Assembly (NCBI GenBank): GCA_029339505.1 | Contig: JAQISU010000033.1 | Location: forward strand, 310,001 to 374,000 | DNA length: 64,000 bases | Source of the DNA: Unio delphinus | Lineage: Eukaryota > Mollusca > Bivalvia > Unionida > Unionidae | Direction: 5' to 3' | Part shown: positions 44,497 to 54,689 of the stretch, in pieces | How the letters are laid out: each line of letters opens with the position of its first letter | How positions within the stretch are numbered: position 1 is the first letter of the stretch | Program-made: the position numbers and the translations under genes | The notes under the pieces: generated by a model | Told to the model about the DNA's origin: nothing | The model's input: only the letters and a program-made list of their open reading frames with translations | The model's database searches: none

Positions 44497-44928
44497 TCAT
44501 CGACGTGGTTTTTTAAAGCCACTTCCCGCTATCATATTTGCAATATTGCTTTGGTCCCCTTGATTTACCATCGACGCTAGTTTTTCATCTACTGCGTTAT
44601 TTATAATTTTACTAACACTTGCAGGCATTTCTTCTGTAGACGGTAACAGTTTCTTTTTTCGCCTCACTAATGATGTTATTTTATCCTTCGCAGTTGAAAA
44701 CGCTTTCCCGGCAAGATCTCCAACAGTACTAATACCCTTATCACGAATAACATCAATGGCTTTCATTGATAATTGTTTAGCTAACGGCATCACTTTTGGG
44801 GCCATTCTTGAAAAGAATCCTAAAATGGTATTGCCGAGGCCATCTCCATAGTATGCTCTATAAACTGGAAACCGTGAATTAACTACATAGACGGGGGTTG
44901 GTTTATCATGATTGTAATGGATGATCAT
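44497..44928 (-). CDS. Small pVI-like structural protein (E2)
   Basis: 143 residues, intact and nearly identical to E1 (YYGDGLGNTILGFF head, Lys-rich middle). The tail ends FKKPRR. Confidence 0.6.
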   Translation of the reverse strand: MIIHYNHDKPTPVYVVNSRFPVYRAYYGDGLGNTILGFFSRMAPKVMPLAKQLSMKAIDVIRDKGISTVGDLAGKAFSTAKDKITSLVRRKKKLLPSTEEMPASVSKIINNAVDEKLASMVNQGDQSNIANMIAGSGFKKPRR

Positions 44929-44961
44929 TATTATAAAAACAATAGTGTTTTCAATTGTTAT

Positions 44962-45926
44962 TTAATCACTATGATACCCATTTGCTAACTCGTCAATGAA
45001 ATCTCGATAGGTTTTGATATCCATGATACCGCTGGCAAATAACCGTCTACAGATATCAGCTGCTTCATTAATTATTTCCGGTGAATTATTTCCAGCTCGG
45101 AACCCTTCTACAAGAACATCTAATCGTGATATATCATTGATAACACTATCAGGACATACCCCACTTTGGGGTCCACTGGAATCTTGCAATCCACTTCCGC
45201 TATAACCAGTTGCTTCATCTAGTTTTTCTACATCCGTTTCTTGTAAATAATCATCATCATCATCATCATCAGGTGGTAGTTGTTGTTTTTTAGGAGAGAA
45301 AGATATTTTCTTTGCAGGTTGCTCTCGCTTTCTTTGCAATTTTGCGGTTTTTGTTGTTGTTTTAGTTCTTCATATTGATTATACACGTGATCCACCATCC
45401 TGATATATTCAATGTATGATGCACTATTTGTCTTTTTATGACTTTTTCCAGTTTTGATTTTGTAGAATATATCAGCCCAGTGAGTGAAATTCTTAACAAA
45501 CTTATGATGTTTTGGTTTCAACATTTTTTTTCTGTTTTCATAAGAAGTAACAACTAGCGTAGGAATTTCTGTTGGATCAGTCTCATCAATTGCTGCTAAC
45601 CCTTCTTCGTTAAATCTCATGCGTAAATCATCTACTGTTCTCTTTGATTCTATTTGTTTTGTTTGTTCAGTTTTCGCTGCTATTTTTTCAAGTTCACCAA
45701 TAACAGATTTTCCCGTCTCGGGACCATCTCCCAGTAAAGCACGCTCTACCCCTTTCGTTGCTGTGGTTACTGGTTTAAACAACTCTTCAGACCCTAAAGC
45801 AAAATCCGTTTGTAAACTCTGTCGTTGTTGCAGTTTATTCCGTACAGAGTCACGAATTGGTACAAATCTCTTAATTGCATCTAGTCGTTCACGAGCCAAT
45901 CGGGTTGTTAATGCTTCATTGACCAT
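44962..45926 (-). pseudogene. Acidic variable protein, different central module, frameshifted (E2)
   Basis: The N-terminal ~95 residues (MVNEALTTRLARERLD) and the C-terminal ~90 residues (ATGYSGSGL, ADICRRLFASG) match E1. The centre is unrelated (DDLRMRFNEEGL, PTLVVTSYENRKKM, NFTHWADIFYKIK). The frame is broken at a five-A run (45,348-45,352) before the Lys/Gln-rich and Asp-run segment. No family recognised. Confidence 0.6.
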
Positions 45927-46035
45927 TATTTGAAATCAGAAACAATTTTTCAATTGTAAAACACTTGACATGTCGGATGATTTTTAACACGATCATGGAA
46001 GTGTTATTTCATCGTGAGACACCTTCTATCAGGTT

Positions 46036-46088
46036 TGTGGAAAGTGTCATAATTGTATATAAAATAATTAATACTGACACTTTCCACA
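46036..46088. repeat. Hairpin H3 (E2)
   Basis: A perfect 14-bp stem (TGTGGAAAGTGTCA pairing with TGACACTTTCCACA) around a 25-nt loop containing AATTGTATATAAAATAA. Confidence 0.9.
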
Positions 46089-46167
46089 TTTCTATTTGAC
46101 ATGTCGGATGATTTTTGATACGGTCATGGAAGTGTTATTTGATTGTTTTGACAGCTTCTATCAGTGA

Positions 46168-46220
46168 TGAGGAAAGTCACATAATTGTATATAAAATAAA
46201 TAATACTGTGACTTTCCTCA
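46168..46220. repeat. Hairpin H4 (E2)
   Basis: A perfect 14-bp stem (TGAGGAAAGTCACA pairing with TGTGACTTTCCTCA) around nearly the same loop as H3. The stem differs from H1-H3 on both arms with pairing kept. Confidence 0.9.
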
Positions 46221-46359
46221 CTTTTCCATTGACCATCCATTAAAGGTCCATAGATTTTTTATTCACTGATTTTTACATTTCCAATCAAAAAATGCTAACA
46301 AAATGAAATTCTCTTGAGGGTCGGAATGATAAATGGTCAGGCAATCAATGGTCGGGTAA

Positions 46360-46752
46360 TCAATTTTCTTGAATTAATGCTCGTAGGTTTCTAATTTTAG
46401 AGTTGACTTCTTTTTTCAATTCGTTTTCGTACCCCAATTCTTTTCGTATTCCCTCTACGATAGTATACAACGGAACGAACACACTGATGTCACTGGAAAA
46501 TGAAAGAGAGTCTTTAATAGAATTCTGAATTCTTTTGATGAGTGCATACTTCTTGGGTAGCATATACTTGTTAGTGCTAACTCCGTATTCTATATCCTGA
46601 AAATCAGACACAATTTGATCAGGATTTAATCCATCTGATAGTTTGATATCCTGATTTTTCAATTTTGCTATTTCAACTATGATGCTATTCATGTTTTCAG
46701 AATTCATTATTCTATAAGAATGACATATCTCTAATTGGAAATTATGACGCAT
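46360..46752 (-). CDS. Small helical protein of unknown function (E2)
   Basis: 130 residues, intact, same as the E1 gene apart from a few substitutions and a three-residue shorter tail. The start again overlaps the upstream HNH stop in TAATG. Confidence 0.55.
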   Translation of the reverse strand: MRHNFQLEICHSYRIMNSENMNSIIVEIAKLKNQDIKLSDGLNPDQIVSDFQDIEYGVSTNKYMLPKKYALIKRIQNSIKDSLSFSSDISVFVPLYTIVEGIRKELGYENELKKEVNSKIRNLRALIQEN

Positions 46753-47240
46753 TAGACATAACTAAATTGAACTTTTTGTCCCGTCTTTTTTGAAATAGCC
46801 GTTTTGGTTATCCCCTCTGCAACGAATCGTACTGAAGTTCTACAAATATTGAAATACTTGCCGGCTTCATATAATGATTGAAATATTTTCTCTTCGTTAG
46901 TTATTGTATTCAAAGATTTCACTGGTCTCGCTTTTGAACAAGTGTCAGTCCTTCCTCGTTTGGAATTCTCACTCTGTGTGATTGCTTGCAGATTGGATAA
47001 AGAATTGTTCCTTGGATTAGAATCAATGTGATCAATAACAAAACCATCTTTGATCAATCCATTAAAACATTCAAATACGAAACGATGATTGCGAATTGTC
47101 TTCCTTCCAACAATAAACACCAAATACCCCATACCATTATCCCACCCAATTGGGTTCTTCAGTCTACAGTTTCTGACAGTACCATCACTGGATGCTTCGT
47201 AATTTTTAATCACTGGGTGTAGTCTGAATTCTTGGGTCAT
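46752..47240 (-). CDS. NUMOD4/HNH-type homing endonuclease (E2)
   Basis: 162 residues. NUMOD4-like YEASSDGTVRNCRLKNPIG is followed by HRFVFECFNG and an intact HNH core, FVIDHIDSNPRNNSLSNLQ (compare YHKD in E1), and the C-terminal SLYEAGKYFNICRTSVRFVAEG DNA-binding part. It is more diverged from E1 than the neighbouring genes are, as expected for a separately evolving selfish gene. Probably active by sequence. Confidence 0.82.
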   Translation of the reverse strand: MTQEFRLHPVIKNYEASSDGTVRNCRLKNPIGWDNGMGYLVFIVGRKTIRNHRFVFECFNGLIKDGFVIDHIDSNPRNNSLSNLQAITQSENSKRGRTDTCSKARPVKSLNTITNEEKIFQSLYEAGKYFNICRTSVRFVAEGITKTAISKKTGQKVQFSYV

Positions 47241-47336
47241 TATATACTACACTATTGTCTAATTCAATGACTGACTCATTTTGCAGTGATTGATTATACA
47301 TAAATCTTTCATTTAGACACCTGTTTTATATATAGC
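47241..47336. other. Scar of the deleted Cys-rich gene (E2)
   Basis: Only ~96 bp separate the HNH and polymerase starts here, against ~430 bp in E1. The sequence joins the E1-like GTCTAATTCA end to the TTTGCAGTGATT...CATTTAGA start region of the Cys-rich gene, so about 340 bp have been lost from its middle. The TATATATAGC tract before the polymerase ATG is kept. Confidence 0.75.
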
Positions 47337-50300
47337 ATGAAGGAGTTCAAGAGATTGACTTCGAAAAATGCTAAATTCAATGCTGATAGAGAGTTCAAGA
47401 GATTATTGAAAATCAATCCTAGATTTAATCGCGATAGACCCAAAAAACGTATAGTAGACGGAAACATGAAAGAGTTTAAGAGATTATAGAAAATCAATCC
47501 TAGATTTAATCGCGATAGACCAAAAAAACGTCCAATAGACGGAAACAAACGTAACAAACGTCCAAAAGACGGAAACATGAAAGAGTTTAAGAGATTATTG
47601 AAAATCAATCCTAAATTTAATATCGATAGACCCAAAAAACGTAACAAACGTCCAAGAGACGGAAACATGAAAGAGTTTAAGAGACTATTGAAAATCAATC
47701 CTAGATTTAATATCGATAGACCCAAAAAACGTAACAAACGTCCAAGAGACGGAAACATGAGATCACCATGGAAGGATGCTCAATTCAATCTTGATATAGT
47801 TTCTAATACACCCAAGAATAAAATTCTTGATAAAGCCATCAGAGACTGTTTTAATGAATTCAAGCGTGATGGAGCATCTTATTGTTGGTCAACATTTCGA
47901 ATTGATGGTGTTGTTGACGCTACCATGAATGATGAAAAGGCAGCAGTGATCATTTCACGTATTGGGGAAAAAAGTCATTTTTTCCGAATTAAATTCATTA
48001 TCCGTGAGGATGGCAAATGGATCATTAGGGATAAATTTGAACCCATTCTCAGGGGCAAAAAAACTGTCACCGTGAACCAGGATTCCAAACCGGGAATTTT
48101 GACTGGAATTGATAAACCCTACTACGAAAGATCTTATCCTGTCACAGCAGTTGTTTACGGGATCTATCCGCTCAATGAAAAACCTGATATTTCAAAACTA
48201 GCACCCATGAAATATTCGACAGGGCTCAATTGTGTAGCAGAACGAATAATAGAACACTTCACAAATGCGTCCCGGGGAAATAAACTAACTGATCTAAGAC
48301 GAAAAAAAATAACCGAGTGGGAGTTCACGGTAAAAGAGCATGGAGCAACAATTCAGGATATAACTAAATTAGAAAAATCATTAAGATTTCCAATATCGGT
48401 AAGGACAATCACCGGAGAAGTATTATACGAATCGAAATATAAATCAAAAGGGGCTCCCATTGAAATTATTGATCATAACGCGCACGCGTGGTCATCTGCA
48501 GTAACAATATTCCCACGGGATAGAACCGTAAAATATCTATCCCAAACCGAAGAGTTTTTTTCAGAGCAGAAATTATTTGATGCTATTTACCATTTGAGTA
48601 AAAACGATCCTGTGTCAGTGTGGCTATTTCATAGTAATTCAGACGAGGAATGCAGATTTGATCAGTTTGTAAGGCCTAACGGAGAATTATACCGTACTGA
48701 AGAGCTGCAGAATCAAATGCAACAACTAGCTAGTGAGGTTTCTGAGGGGGAAATCGAAGATCAATTATTAGCAAACTGTTTCACAGTACCATCCATTGCA
48801 GCACATTTTGCTAGAAAGAAAAACGCGTGGAAACCAACACGAAGTGAGTTTTTATCAGATGTCAAATTGTCTTGTCTTGAATACAGCCATGGAGGATTAT
48901 GGAACACAAAATACACCGCTGATACCGTTATTTCAGTTGATATGATTGCGTGTTATCCAGGAAGTTTTCTTGGGTATGGAGAGTGTGAGAAATATTTCAA
49001 ACGATTTGGACACCCCACACACGAAATGACCCGTGTTGCTATTAATGGACCACTTCCTGATTTTGATTTAACCGGATTCGCTTGTGTAGTATCATTTGAA
49101 ATGGCTGAAGGACTTCATCCGTGTAGTTATCTTTGGATTGGTAAACACATGTCTGAAAAACACTGGATGCCAATAGTGTTATTACGGTATATGCTTGATT
49201 GTAAGATGTTAAAATCATTAATTGTCAGTGAAGCAATTATATCCTATCGAGCACAGAAATCAGTCTGGTTACCCCAACCTGATCTAGAAAAAATAATTAG
49301 CGAAGAGCGAAAACTGTTTCCTGATTTTAATGAACAACAAATCATGGATTGGTCCCAACAGTTATTTGAAATCAGAAACAATGAAGCAAAAAATCTTGGA
49401 CGAAGAATAATCGGTAAATTTACCCAAGGTGGCAAAGATGATAATACGAAATATTCTTCACGATTGATTATAGACAACGCTGAATACGATTTTGTAATCG
49501 CGGATCTAACGAATAGGGGCCTATATGTCAATCGTAAGGACGCATTTCTGTCCGATGGAACCAAATTGGGTACAATTGTTACCTACAATGATGGATACCA
49601 TCCGCAGTACACACACTTAAGAGCTTCTATGCTCGGTTATGCTTCTATCAATCTGTTTTCAATGATCAATAGATTTCCTACCACCGCAGTTAGAGTTGCT
49701 ACTGATTCATTTTACATAAATAGCAAAATGGCTGATTTTAAGGCTACTGGCAACGAGAAATGGGGATCATGGAGAATTAAGAAAGAAATGATTCATGATT
49801 ATATTCCATCAGCAGATGTTACCATTGAAAATAATTACTTAGAAAGCAATCAGTGTTCAGAATTTTCTAGTGCACCACCGATTTCTGATCCAATATGCCT
49901 GTATAAAACAGTTTATTTAAACGGCTGTGGTGGGTCAGGAAAAACAACCCGGGCAATTGAGTTATTTCGTGTTTCCAATCCAAACATGATTGTGCTAACA
50001 CCAACTCATAGACTTGCAAGAGAAATGATACAGAGAGGGGTAAATGCCTGCACTTATCACAGCTTTTTCCGATGGAAGAGAGATAAATGGACTCCTGAGC
50101 GCATGGGAGAGAAATTTATTCCTGAAATCATGATTTGGGATGAAATAGACACAGTGTCAGAAGATGTCTTAAAAATATTTCTTGAGTGGTTGTTATTGAA
50201 GAATACAAAAGTCGTCATGTGCGGTGATCACGGGCAACCACCACCATTTGTCGGTGCATCTCCCCATGAATGGCTAAAGGGTTTTGTAGACTATTATGAA

Positions 50301-50966
50301 GAAATTGATACCGATCATAGATCACTTGATGAAAAATTAAAAGAATTGAAGAAACTAATTAGATTACAACCGGATAGAATCCAGTGTGAAATAACCCGTG
50401 AAATAATTTCGGAAACTCCCATGAATGAGTTTTGGGAAGCGTGGAGACCAAATGATTTAATCATTGCAAGTAGAAAAATAGTCAGGGACACACTTCAGAT
50501 GAAGTTATTTGAATTGCATAAACAAAAATTTGCAACACTTCCAGTACCGTTATGTTATAGGCCTTCGGATACACGAAAACAGAACATCGAAGTTGATATT
50601 CCAGGACAGAGTGAAAAACAAATTCTCGTATTAAATGATATTGTGCTGGTTGATATCAATGTCGTTGAAGATGCATTGCGTGCTAATAAATCCCCATGGA
50701 CGCTAGGATACGCAGCGACGATACATTCTTCTCAGGGATTGACTATATCGGATACAATTGTTTGGATGGTAGATAATCGCATAGAATGGTCGAATTTAGT
50801 CTATCTTTCAGTATCCAGAGTACGAAAAATAAATCAACTTCGAAGAATTGTCTTCGATGATGAAATCATTGGCGATGATGAAATCATTGGTGACGATAAT
50901 GATATTATTGATAAAAAACTCTCCGGTAACAAACAACAGGACAAAAAAAAAACAACGAGAATTTGA
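47337..50966 (+). CDS. Family-B-like DNA polymerase fused to SF1 helicase (E2)
   Basis: The homologous start is the ATG at 47337, but a TAG at 47487-47489 interrupts the second basic repeat, so the longest open frame begins at the repeat ATG at 47577 (1129 residues). In that numbering: unique N-domain, CVAERIIEHF near 205-215, motif A SVDMIACYPGS at about 452-462, IIGKFTQGG in the motif B area, motif C RVATDSFYI near 706, Walker A GCGGSGKTT near 782, WDEID near 853, GDHGQPPP near 882, HSSQG near 1048 and VSRVRK near 1078. The body is uninterrupted, unlike in E1. It ends DKKKTTRI after a ten-A run, out of frame with the HNH domain. Confidence 0.82.
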
Positions 50967-51168
50967 TATTGATGCTGAATTAATAATCACTTTGAAGAAA
51001 CAACAGAATAATCACTGCGCGAGTTGCAATTGTATAATGCGTTGGCAGTATTCGGATAAGGATCCTCGCCAATTCACCGTAGACAGAAAAAATAACAATC
51101 TCGGTCATGTCAGAAATAATGTGATGTTGACTTGTCTTGAGTGCAATAGACGCAAGGGTGCTAGTTAA
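50950..51168 (+). CDS. C-terminal HNH nuclease domain, offset frame (E2)
   Basis: A treble-clef HNH domain with both Cys pairs intact (NNHCASCNC and LTCLECNRR) and FTVDRKNNNLGH between them. It follows the helicase across a ten-A run that puts it one frame away; E1 has nine A at that position and is in frame locally. The last 8 bp overlap the convergent integrase. An ATG-starting frame from 50848 also covers it, but its N-terminus is just the other frame of the Asp/Ile-rich linker. Confidence 0.75.
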   Translation, partial: KQREFDIDAELIITLKKQQNNHCASCNCIMRWQYSDKDPRQFTVDRKNNNLGHVRNNVMLTCLECNRRKGAS

Positions 51169-52111
51169 GACCATGCGGTGGTAATTGAGTATCGTCAGGA
51201 ATTACTTGTAGTTGTTGTCTAGTAAACCCACGCTGAGGGGCAGTTGAATCCAGTTTATAGATTGGAAGTCTACCCGTAGATCGTGTTATACTAGATATCT
51301 TATGCGTAGTGACGCTCCAAATAGGATCAGTAGCCCTTTTTGTACCACCCTCAAGCTCTCCTGGTTCATATAAATACCTCACAATGACATTACTACCAAG
51401 AATTGTTTGGGAAACGCTAAAATCCTTTTGTGGTTTTTCAGGTATCGACTTCTTTTTAATCGCGTTGATAGGTTTCATGTTGATGGTTCTAGTAATCTCG
51501 TTATTCAGTGCGGTAACTACACCTGGTAATCTCTTAACCCATTCACGGGATCTTTTTTCTTGGATGAATTCTTTTGCATATTGATATCCAAATAACCGCT
51601 CAGCAAGGGTTTTATTAACCCGTTCTACAATGGCCTGATCACGATGCAGTGCAGTATGCCCTCGTCTGATAGCGACATTGTGATATTTTATTGTAGATAA
51701 CACTGCACCCTGAAATTCCTTGCCCGGGTCAACTTGTAACAGATTTGGCCAGTGCAGAGGACTCCTTCGATAAATCCTTTCAAATGCAGAAGCCACTTCA
51801 GTGGCCGATTTTGTTTTTAACGGTTCTGCTTCTTTGTATCGACTTGCAATATCAACTACAGTTAACGCATATTTGTAACCACGATCATGTGGCAGAAATA
51901 ATATATCAGCCTGATGAACTTCATTAGGAAAGGTCACATCAAAATGCGAGAATTGAATTTGTTTAGGCGGTGGTAGATAAATTTGCCATAGTGCCTGTTT
52001 GGATAACCAATGAGCCGCAGTGGTTTTTTTCACTTTTGCGGCGCTAGCGAGTTTACTGATTGCAGCGTTACCCCTCCAGTATCCTCTTGGGGAATAATAA
52101 ATAGATTCCAT
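51161..52111 (-). CDS. Retroviral-type integrase (E2)
   Basis: 316 residues from the ATG at 52111. The catalytic Asp, Asp and Glu are present (HQADILFLP, LLQVDPGKEF, AIVERVN); Phe after the catalytic Glu-Arg is Val here (ERVN, ERFN in E1), a change at a conserved site. No stops. Confidence 0.9.
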   Translation of the reverse strand: MESIYYSPRGYWRGNAAISKLASAAKVKKTTAAHWLSKQALWQIYLPPPKQIQFSHFDVTFPNEVHQADILFLPHDRGYKYALTVVDIASRYKEAEPLKTKSATEVASAFERIYRRSPLHWPNLLQVDPGKEFQGAVLSTIKYHNVAIRRGHTALHRDQAIVERVNKTLAERLFGYQYAKEFIQEKRSREWVKRLPGVVTALNNEITRTINMKPINAIKKKSIPEKPQKDFSVSQTILGSNVIVRYLYEPGELEGGTKRATDPIWSVTTHKISSITRSTGRLPIYKLDSTAPQRGFTRQQLQVIPDDTQLPPHGLN

Positions 52112-52118
52112 GTTGTTA

Positions 52119-52478
52119 TTAATTACCAGCACCTAACATCAATTTACTTTTCATTGCCGATTTTATCAAAAAGGAAGCCAATTTTTCTTTGAAGGATTTA
52201 TCAGGAATGACATTCAACGCATGAATTAATTTCACATCTGCTAGATGCCTGTGTTGCAAATTGCTGCTTTTATAAGCAACATCATGAAGGTGACAGGCCT
52301 TATCAATAGCGTTTATTGGTTCCTCACCGGGTCGGGGCTGATTTTGATCATTGAGTCTGATATCAAGTCTTGTTCCCGGTCCACAATAACTATACCCTGG
52401 AAGGTGTTTTTCTCCGGGGTATTTTGCCCATGGGGTTCCAGGGAGTTTTGCTAATTTGGCAGCGATATCACCTCCTCG
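52119..52478 (-). CDS. Parvovirus-type phospholipase A2 domain (E2)
   Basis: 119 open codons with YCGPGT and CHLHDVAY intact. It relates to the zinc-ribbon frame exactly as in E1, with the same nine-A overlap and A_AAA_AAC. Confidence 0.85.
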   Translation of the reverse strand, partial: RGGDIAAKLAKLPGTPWAKYPGEKHLPGYSYCGPGTRLDIRLNDQNQPRPGEEPINAIDKACHLHDVAYKSSNLQHRHLADVKLIHALNVIPDKSFKEKLASFLIKSAMKSKLMLGAGN

Positions 52479-52648
52479 TTTTTTTTTAAAGGTTCCTTGG
52501 GTTCCTTGGGTTTAGAAACAAATCTAAATTTCTTTGTACTACACTGTACGCGTTTACCAGAAAGCGCTGATCGGTTATTTTTAGTTGTAATCGTCGTCAA
52601 GTCATCTGTACCAGTACGCGCCTTACACTTCACGCAATATAGATCCAT
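52451..52648 (-). CDS. Zinc-ribbon protein (E2)
   Basis: 65 residues, CxxC at 5-8 and 33-36 (KRVQC here: the first Cys of the second pair is Arg, so zinc binding is likely impaired). The 28-bp overlap with the PLA2 frame and the A_AAA_AAC site are kept. Confidence 0.75.
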   Translation of the reverse strand: MDLYCVKCKARTGTDDLTTITTKNNRSALSGKRVQCSTKKFRFVSKPKEPKEPLKKNEEVISLPN

Positions 52649-52653
52649 AATTT

Positions 52654-53325
52654 ATGTATAGAGATATGAATATAATTGATTTTTCAGCGACTAAAACAAG
52701 AGAACCAGTGAAGCATCATGCAGCGCTACCAAACTCTATCCGCGCAATTATAATCGGGCCATCTGGATCCGGCAAGACGCAATTGTTCCTCAATTTAATA
52801 ATGAGATGGATGAAGTGGGATAAGTTGTATTTAATTGCCCCTAGCGCAGATGATCAACGATGCTATGAAGTGCTAAAAGATTTTAATGAAAACGCTTCAG
52901 AGATTGCCGGCGAGGATGTTATTGAATTTATAACCGATATTGACGAGGCGCCATCCGTGAATGACCTCGATGGAAGTATCAACAATTTAGTTGTATACGA
53001 CGATATCATGTTAGATAATCAAAAAAACCCTGCTAGAATATTTTCCCGAGGCAGGCATAAAAACACGGACGTGATTTATGTCACTCAACGATACACTCAG
53101 ATTCCAAAAGTGATTAGAGATAACTGTAATATGCTTGCTGTATTCAACGGCGTTGATACACATACGCTACGAAATATTTGGCAGACATGGTGCTCCGATA
53201 TGGACTTCAATCAATTTAGAAATTTCATTAGTCATGCTCAGTCTGCCCCACACGGATTTGTAACAATAAATTTACATGACCCTCGAACACGATATCGTAT
53301 CGGACTGGATCAAATATTCGGTTAA
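52654..53325 (+). CDS. A32/FtsK-type packaging ATPase (E2)
   Basis: 223 residues, intact; GPSGSGKT and VVYDD retained. Few substitutions from E1 (LFLNLIM, IMLDNQ). The end lies in the right TIR. Confidence 0.9.
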   Translation: MYRDMNIIDFSATKTREPVKHHAALPNSIRAIIIGPSGSGKTQLFLNLIMRWMKWDKLYLIAPSADDQRCYEVLKDFNENASEIAGEDVIEFITDIDEAPSVNDLDGSINNLVVYDDIMLDNQKNPARIFSRGRHKNTDVIYVTQRYTQIPKVIRDNCNMLAVFNGVDTHTLRNIWQTWCSDMDFNQFRNFISHAQSAPHGFVTINLHDPRTRYRIGLDQIFG

Positions 53326-53567
53326 CCCCAACTGAAAGTTCTAGTGAGTGACAACGACGTTGTAGTCCCTTTTTCCCCAAAATCGATGGAAGATTTCATT
53401 AATTTCATTGATTTTTTCATATTTTTCTTTTGGACCTAATCCATGAAACGATATCAGATTCACACACACATTGGGGCCTGATGTCATTGGTTTCATTGTT
53501 TTTAAGCGTGATTTCAGTGAAAACTTGTCTAAAAATGTTGTCCGATTCGCCCCTTCTGCTGCTGCTG
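53270..53567 (-). repeat. E2 right terminal inverted repeat
   Basis: 298 bp matching 38848-39140 inverted. It starts in the ATPase 3' end and terminates in four CTG/GCT units (one more than the left end), then the duplication GTATA (53568-53572). Confidence 0.88.
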
Positions 53568-54293
53568 TATAGTTTGTGAATCTCACAATAAACCTGCTTA
53601 CTTCCAGAGGTCCAATTCTATGGTTGCATAAAATATGTTGATTGAGGTTATTACAACACAGCTTATATTCAACCTTGAAAGGAGTATGAATACTAAAGAT
53701 TTCTTTATATTCGATCAAATTCGCATAATAAATCAATAAAATGTAATCTAAAGTGTACCATTTAGTCATTGACAAATGTTACCTCGATAATATCTTTTGA
53801 ACAAATCTCCATTACTGAATTAATTGAAACAAATTATATATGAATGTTCATAGCGAATGTGTGGAGTGGAAGAATTACCGTCAAAGGTTTGAGTTTTAGA
53901 ACATTTATGTCACACATATGTACTGTACCTGTTCATATAATATATTCTGTCTGACCTTTGCATCGTTTACATTCACACGTTAAATAAACAAACAATACAA
54001 AACGATGCACTGCTAAAGATAATCAATCTTTCGAAAACAATTTACTTCCATAGAAGAGTAACAATTTCATTGATTGTCGTTTTAGTGTACTCTATGTTCA
54101 CAACAAACTGTCATCTTCTAATTGTACGAGTATGTAAATTCAATGTGCGCAGGAAGCAGAATAGGTTAAACAAACGTGTAAGCAAGATTGATAGTACCAC
54201 AGCGTACATCAGGATTCACTTGGAAGGATTGAAACACTAATATGAAAAGTTTATACGTTGAATAGAAAAGTAACATTTTCCGTATGAAGAGAT
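53568..54293 (+). repeat. Tandem array unit 8, right part
   Basis: Remainder of unit 8 after E2, intron-like with no supported gene. Begins with the target duplication GTATA. Confidence 0.9.
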
Positions 54294-54602
54294 GAAGCGC
54301 ATGTGTGGACTATTTAGTCAGACATGATTGTATTGAAACAAAGACATTGAAGATAACGATATTTTAGATTTGTTGATTTCAATTGTCATGAATGTTAATC
54401 TTTCATTAGATTATTGAAGGAGAAAGCTTTATACATTATGCGTTATGTCCTACTGACCTTCCGAGACGTGAGACGAGAGTTTAGGTTCAAGCCGAAGTAT
54501 GCACGTGTCCTCCAAAGCTGCATCCTATATTCATAAAGTGCAAGAATTAACATGAATTTTATGTCATTTTGTGTTATTTGAATATTATTATTCTTTCCTC
54601 AG

Positions 54603-54689
54603 GAGTATCTGAAACAACATATGTAGAAAAGCCTGAAAGTACATCCGCAGCTGCAACAACAAGAACAGAATCATCATCGGCCACTACGA
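54603..54689 (+). CDS. Mucin-like exon A, unit 9
   Basis: 87-bp phase 1-1 exon. The first full codon is GTA (Val) rather than ATA/ATT (Ile), a conservative change. Confidence 0.75.

Larger units (their letters stand above)
45927..46359. promoter_or_regulatory. E2 hairpin and iteron region
   Basis: Counterpart of 15609-15983 in E1: two ~120-bp blocks each starting GACATGTCGGATGATTTTT and ending in a perfect hairpin (46036-46088 and 46168-46220), then two TC(A/G)GG(C/T)AATCAA words at 46337-46348 and 46352-46363. Non-coding. Confidence 0.6.
38848..53567 (+). mobile_element. E2: complete Polinton/adintovirus-like element (decayed)
   Basis: A 14,720-bp element in the same orientation and gene order as E1, with ends AGCAGCAGAAGGGG and an extra GCT at the right end, flanked by GTATA (38843-38847 and 53568-53572). 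Differences from E1: the Cys-rich gene is deleted, the acidic protein has a different central module, the fibre-like protein has an internal duplication, and the penton, MCP, acidic and polymerase frames are interrupted. Confidence 0.93.

Noticed and set aside
15674..46220. Hairpins as microRNA precursors
   Set aside because: Stems of 13-14 bp with 25-nt AT-rich loops are too short for a typical Drosha/Dicer precursor.
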